In this document: positions 60,901 through 64,000 of the stretch, one piece after another
Numbering within the stretch: the first letter of the stretch is position 1
Layout of the letters: the number at the start of each line of letters is the position of its first letter
Source: Eopsaltria australis
Lineage: Eukaryota; Chordata; Aves; Passeriformes; Petroicidae
Direction of reading: 5' to 3'
DNA: 64,000 nucleotides
NCBI GenBank assembly: GCA_034509425.1
Contig: JAVTVJ010000550.1
Location: 1,926,994 to 1,990,993 of the forward strand
Position numbers and translations under genes: made by a program
The notes under the pieces: generated by a model
What the model was told of the DNA's origin: nothing
What the model saw: the letters and a program-made list of their open reading frames with translations, nothing else
The model's database searches: none

Positions 60901-61756
60901 GTGTTGCAGTTTAGAGATTTGGGGGATTGAAACTAGGTAGAAACATTAATTTTGTAGCCAAAATTATTTGATTTTGTTGTAAGATAAGGATTAATAGTAG
61001 GCAAAGCAGGTTTGTACTTTAAGGAATACAAAAAAAGAATTTTATTAACAGACTTAGAACAGGAATAATAATTAGGCATCAGCACAAACCCTTTAGAACA
61101 CTCTTCCCCTTCCCACCCCTTTCATTTCTTTTCTACTGACCATACAAAAGGTAACACTTTGGCCTGTAGTTAAATCAACACCTCTGGAAAAAATAGTTCT
61201 TTTCTTAATTCATGTAGAGAGAGAAGCTTTCTTTTGTTCTATCATGTTGACTCCCCATAGGAAATATAGTTTCCATGGTTATCAGCTGTCCAGCAAGCAA
61301 CCCCCACCCCGAACGGAAAGATTTGCTTCTTTGGACTCCTTCCCACCTCAGTAGCCTTCCCAGGGCTGCTACCAATGGACAGATGATGGTCATTGAGGGA
61401 CTTTTTTGAGGATGAACGTTTCTATTACAGTGGCAACGAAATCCCTTTTTTTTCATTATCAGCAACACAAGTCTTCTTCTACTATTCCCGGGGCAAGGAA
61501 ATAGTATACACAAGAGTCTTAGTCCACTGCTTACAACCTAGAACATTACATCCTCCTTTTCTCACCTCTTTTAGACCATTGTTCATATGTTACAGGGTAT
61601 ATTATAGCCAAGTTTATCAACATGTTTTTTACAAAAGAATTTTCAGCTTCAAGGCACTCCTCTTCCTTCTTTGAATATAAGCTTGGTTACATTCATTAAC
61701 TTAAAGTCTCTATGCTGTATCTTTTGTAGGTGCCTTCATTCCTGTGCTCTTTCTGT
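57901..61756. other. Unique AT-rich noncoding DNA with a small GC-rich spot
   Basis: A GC-rich spot with several CpGs, including CGCGGCCGC at about 57,951-57,959, lies at 57.94-58.04 kb. It is too short for a CpG island. An A-rich run lies at 60,183-60,225. The candidate exon at 60.06-60.13 kb is listed separately. No gene body recognised. Confidence 0.5.
60062..60134 (+). other. Candidate spliced exon (73 bp)
   Basis: The acceptor ends CTCTTTAACAG at 60,061, after a T-rich stretch with CTTTTTTCTATTG. The donor is AATGG|GTGAGTG with GT at 60,135-60,136. Frame 1 is open over all 73 bases and reads DFITRPGDFMRES, then CGRKVASIFKM. The other two frames stop early. No family is recognised. This frame does not join in phase with the open frame of the 41.86-kb candidate. 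If both are real they are not consecutive coding exons in those frames. Confidence 0.27.
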
Positions 61757-61771
61757 GGGGGAGGGGGGGGG
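61757..61771 (+). repeat. G-rich run
   Basis: G5, A, G9, about 100 bp left of the CpG island. Quadruplex-capable in principle. Confidence 0.7.
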
Positions 61772-61875
61772 AAATGAATGCCCCCAAGTCCCATTCTGAT
61801 ATTGAAAAGGGAACAGTTAATTTGTCTTTCAGCAGGGCGATGGTCACATGACTTTCGCCTGTGTGGTTTAGGTGT

Positions 61876-62122
61876 AGTAAGTCCGCGTTTGAACTGAGGG
61901 AAGGAGTTTGTTTGTGCCGTTTTCCCAGCTAAGCCGTGTTTGAGTTATAGGGGCCTGGTGGGGTCACGTCCGTGTTGCAGGTGGGCTGGTTCAAACCTCC
62001 TTCTGCGCCGCACCGTGCACAGGGCCGCCCAGCGGGGCCATGTCCGAGCTGCAGGAGGGGCCCAGTCCGAACCTTCTCTCTCTCTCCCGCACCGAGCCGC
62101 GCTGTGGAGCTAACCAGCGGGG
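61876..62122 (+). repeat. Degenerate tandem repeats inside the CpG island
   Basis: Related phrases recur: GTCCGCGTTTGAACTGAGG (about 61,880), AGCCGTGTTTGAGTTATAGG (about 61,931), GTCCGTGTTGCAGGTGGG (about 61,968) and GTCCGAGCTGCAGGAGGG (about 62,042). The last two units both end in CAGCGGGG (about 62,030-62,037 and 62,115-62,122). That gives a spacing of roughly 74-85 bp. Confidence 0.5.
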
Positions 62123-62497
62123 TGCTCCTGAGCCCTACGGGGCCCGGCCCCAAACTCTCTTCCCTCCGGGTCGTGCTGCGGAGGGGGGACCACCCTGGCC
62201 CAGGCTAGGCAAAGCGGAGCCGGTGAAGTTCCTTGGCCAAGGGCAGCAGAATGAAGCCTCTCCCAGCTCGGGCGGAGCTGAGCGGTGCCACGAAGCCGAC
62301 CCAGGCCAGCCCAATGGAGGCCGGCGAAAGCTGAGTCACTTCAGCCTGGGGTAACAGAGCGGGGCTCAGAGCCGCGGAGCCTGGCGCTGCCTACCGTAGT
62401 TAGCATGTCCGCTTGGCTGAACTGTTTCTGCCGAAGGGCTGGGTCGGGTCCTCTCATTTCCCCCTCCCTCGCCCCGTGCCATCTCGGCCCGCTAGCC

Positions 62498-62517
62498 CAG
62501 GCCATGTGCATGGCCTG
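62498..62517. repeat. Short palindrome in the CpG island
   Basis: CAGGCCAT, a 4-base loop GTGC, then ATGGCCTG: a perfect 8-bp stem. Confidence 0.8.
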
Positions 62518-62560
62518 AGGGAACCTCATCAGACGGCACGGGGGGAAAGAAAGCCACGTC

Positions 62561-64000
62561 CTCTCTCAGTCTGCTGGAAGTCTAAAAAGAGGGTCTCTCC
62601 AGGTGTTCTCCTGGTTTTATGAGTTTCTGTGGGGGGAACCTGTCATACCAGATACCTCATTTCCAGCTCCACCTCCTCTTTTTACACCGGGAATTTTCAA
62701 CTGAGATTACTCCACGACACTAAGTTATAAAATAGCTGCTAGAGTTAGGATACAACCATTTCAACAGTTTGCTTTAACACAGTTTTGCTGTTTCCACATT
62801 CATAATGATGGTAAAAGAGATGGACTCTTTGTTTTTAAGAAAGAAGATGGAATTTTACGTTAAACTTCAAAGTGGGGAGACTACTTTGGGAAAATTCTGT
62901 TTGCTGGTTTGGAAAGGTGTGTATGTAAAGCTCATTGTGACTACTGAGTGCAAATAAAACCTAGCTCAAGAAACACAGAGATTTGTTGTCTCTTGACTTT
63001 GGTTATATGCATTACTTGACCAGGTCTGTGACATCGAGAGTCCTTTCCCTGTGACAGAACTGCGACTATGTGGGTGACTGGCTTGAGACAAGAGTAAACA
63101 GATGGGAACTAGGGTGCAGATCCAGCTTCCCGGACAGGGTTTTTCATGCCTAACCTACTAAGAAGTGTTCCAACCAAGAAAAGTGTTTCTGCAAGGCTGA
63201 AAGAACTACCCATTTGGACTTTGGGACTTTTAGGACTGTTCAGCATTCCAAAATATGACTCACGTATTTAACACGTGTCCCTGCATCTTCGAAAATCCAC
63301 TGTAAAGTTTTTGTGGGTAAAGTTTGAACTAATTAACCAGTAACAGATGTAAACCACATTCATACCCAACCATATGTTATCCTTGTATTTTATCTGTACT
63401 TGTTTCCTTTGAAAACCATGAAGGCTGAATGTATATATTTACAAGTATATGGTTTTAGTTTTGCGACTTTTTTATGGTTTCCAAATATAGACAGTAGTGT
63501 AGTTTGTTTCAAGGTGTTTTGAATAGAGTACATGGCATGTTTCCAGTATTTTCCTAATCAGTCACTGGCTGGCTTTTTAAAAAAAATTAATTTTAAATAT
63601 GAAGGGAGTATTTTGCAAAGCACTTAATCCTGCTTCATTCTACGACTGTAGCCTCTAGATATTGGTTGATATTTGTGATCTTTGCACCTGGAGAAGAACA
63701 ATGCTGTGAAGTCTTGCTGCTCCTTTTTATAAAAAGCAAAGTTTCTTTCAAGCACTTCCGGTTTAAGAGAAAGGCGTAAAAAAAATGACAGTAAGACTGA
63801 ATTTTATTGTAAAGCTTCAGAAGAAGATAGAGAAAAAGCATAAATGTCTTTAAAAAAATGTGTTAAAAATTCTTATTACAAAAATAAAAAAGATTTTTAG
63901 ACCATTCTCCTTCCTGTTTTGTGGGTGTGGTTTGAATGTTCATGGATTAGCAGTGTTACTACATTCACAGTAATGAAAAGCTTCTTCCTTCAGGGGCTTA
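62561..64000. other. AT-rich flank of the CpG island; possible LTR-like promoter and poly(A) signals
   Basis: TATAAAATAG at about 62,726 and GCAAATAAAACC at about 62,949 lie on the plus strand, 220 bp apart. Downstream, 63.0-63.4 kb is mixed-composition unique-looking sequence. The rest to 64 kb is AT-rich. No ORF, tRNA-like primer site or paired terminal repeat is evident. Confidence 0.35.

Larger units (their letters stand above)
61860..62560. promoter_or_regulatory. CpG island, the only one in the window
   Basis: About 700 bp with high GC and several dozen CpGs by eye, against almost none in the surrounding tens of kilobases. It contains clusters such as GCGCCGCACCG (near 62,005) and CCGCGG (near 62,373). 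CpG islands usually mark promoters and first exons, so this is the best candidate transcription start region here. An ATG in fair Kozak context (GGGGCCATGT, ATG at 62,040) opens a 104-codon Pro/Gly/Arg-rich frame. Such frames are common by chance in GC-rich DNA, and I recognise no domain. Alternatively this is the GC-rich body of an LTR-like element: internal degenerate repeats are present, and a TATA-like TATAAAATAG at 62,726 and AATAAA at about 62,952 follow on the plus strand. Direction of transcription is not determined. Confidence 0.6.

Noticed and set aside
1..64000. CRISPR arrays, tRNA or rRNA genes, prokaryotic operons, phage or plasmid features
   Set aside because: No spaced direct repeats, cloverleaf sequences, rRNA motifs or packed ORFs were seen. 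Composition and CR1 content indicate a vertebrate nuclear genome.

Overview
The window looks like gene-poor vertebrate nuclear DNA, almost certainly avian. It is AT-rich throughout, with no operon-like gene packing and no long conserved open reading frame. The only repeats I can assign to a family are CR1 non-LTR retrotransposons. Two of them end in the octamer-type CR1 tail (ATTCTGTG / ATTCTATG) preceded by the 3' UTR block around GGGTCCCTTCCAACTCA. Birds, and less typically crocodilians or turtles, carry this signature. I recognise no complete protein-coding gene, tRNA, rRNA, CRISPR array or prokaryotic feature. The stretch is best read as an intergenic or long-intronic region.

Layout. 1-5 kb: unique AT-rich DNA interrupted at about 1233-1938 by a CR1 copy whose 5' half is inverted, and at about 5.0-5.18 kb by a short CR1 of another subfamily. 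5-22 kb: unique DNA with simple repeats, A/C-rich tracts, a palindrome cluster at 8.15 kb, a GC-richer block at 10.2-10.6 kb, and poly(A) runs. 22.2-22.85 kb: an old, minus-strand, internally deleted CR1 ORF2 fragment. 23-37.7 kb: unique DNA with a CpG-retaining AT-rich element near 29.0 kb that resembles a conserved regulatory element. 37.74-37.91 kb: a third CR1 3' end. 38-55 kb: unique DNA with one good candidate spliced exon (41,864-41,977) and several homeodomain-motif-rich candidate regulatory elements (45.7, 46.9 and 51.8 kb). 55.1-57.9 kb: a long stretch with strong purine and G-over-C strand bias. 58-61.8 kb: unique DNA with a second candidate exon (60,062-60,134). 61.86-62.56 kb: the only CpG island, GC-rich and with degenerate internal repeats. 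It could be a promoter and first exon, or a GC-rich LTR-like element. 62.6-64 kb returns to AT-rich DNA.

How the parts may fit together. The two candidate exons are both on the plus strand and upstream of the CpG island, so they may belong to a long noncoding transcript or to UTR exons of a gene outside the window. Their open frames are not phase-compatible with each other, which argues against one coding transcript using both. The long ORFs elsewhere fall in CR1 copies, GC-rich patches or simple repeats, and I treat them as chance. I did not find a convincing undescribed biological system. The most informative items are the inverted CR1, the CpG island, the candidate exons and the CpG-retaining AT-rich element.
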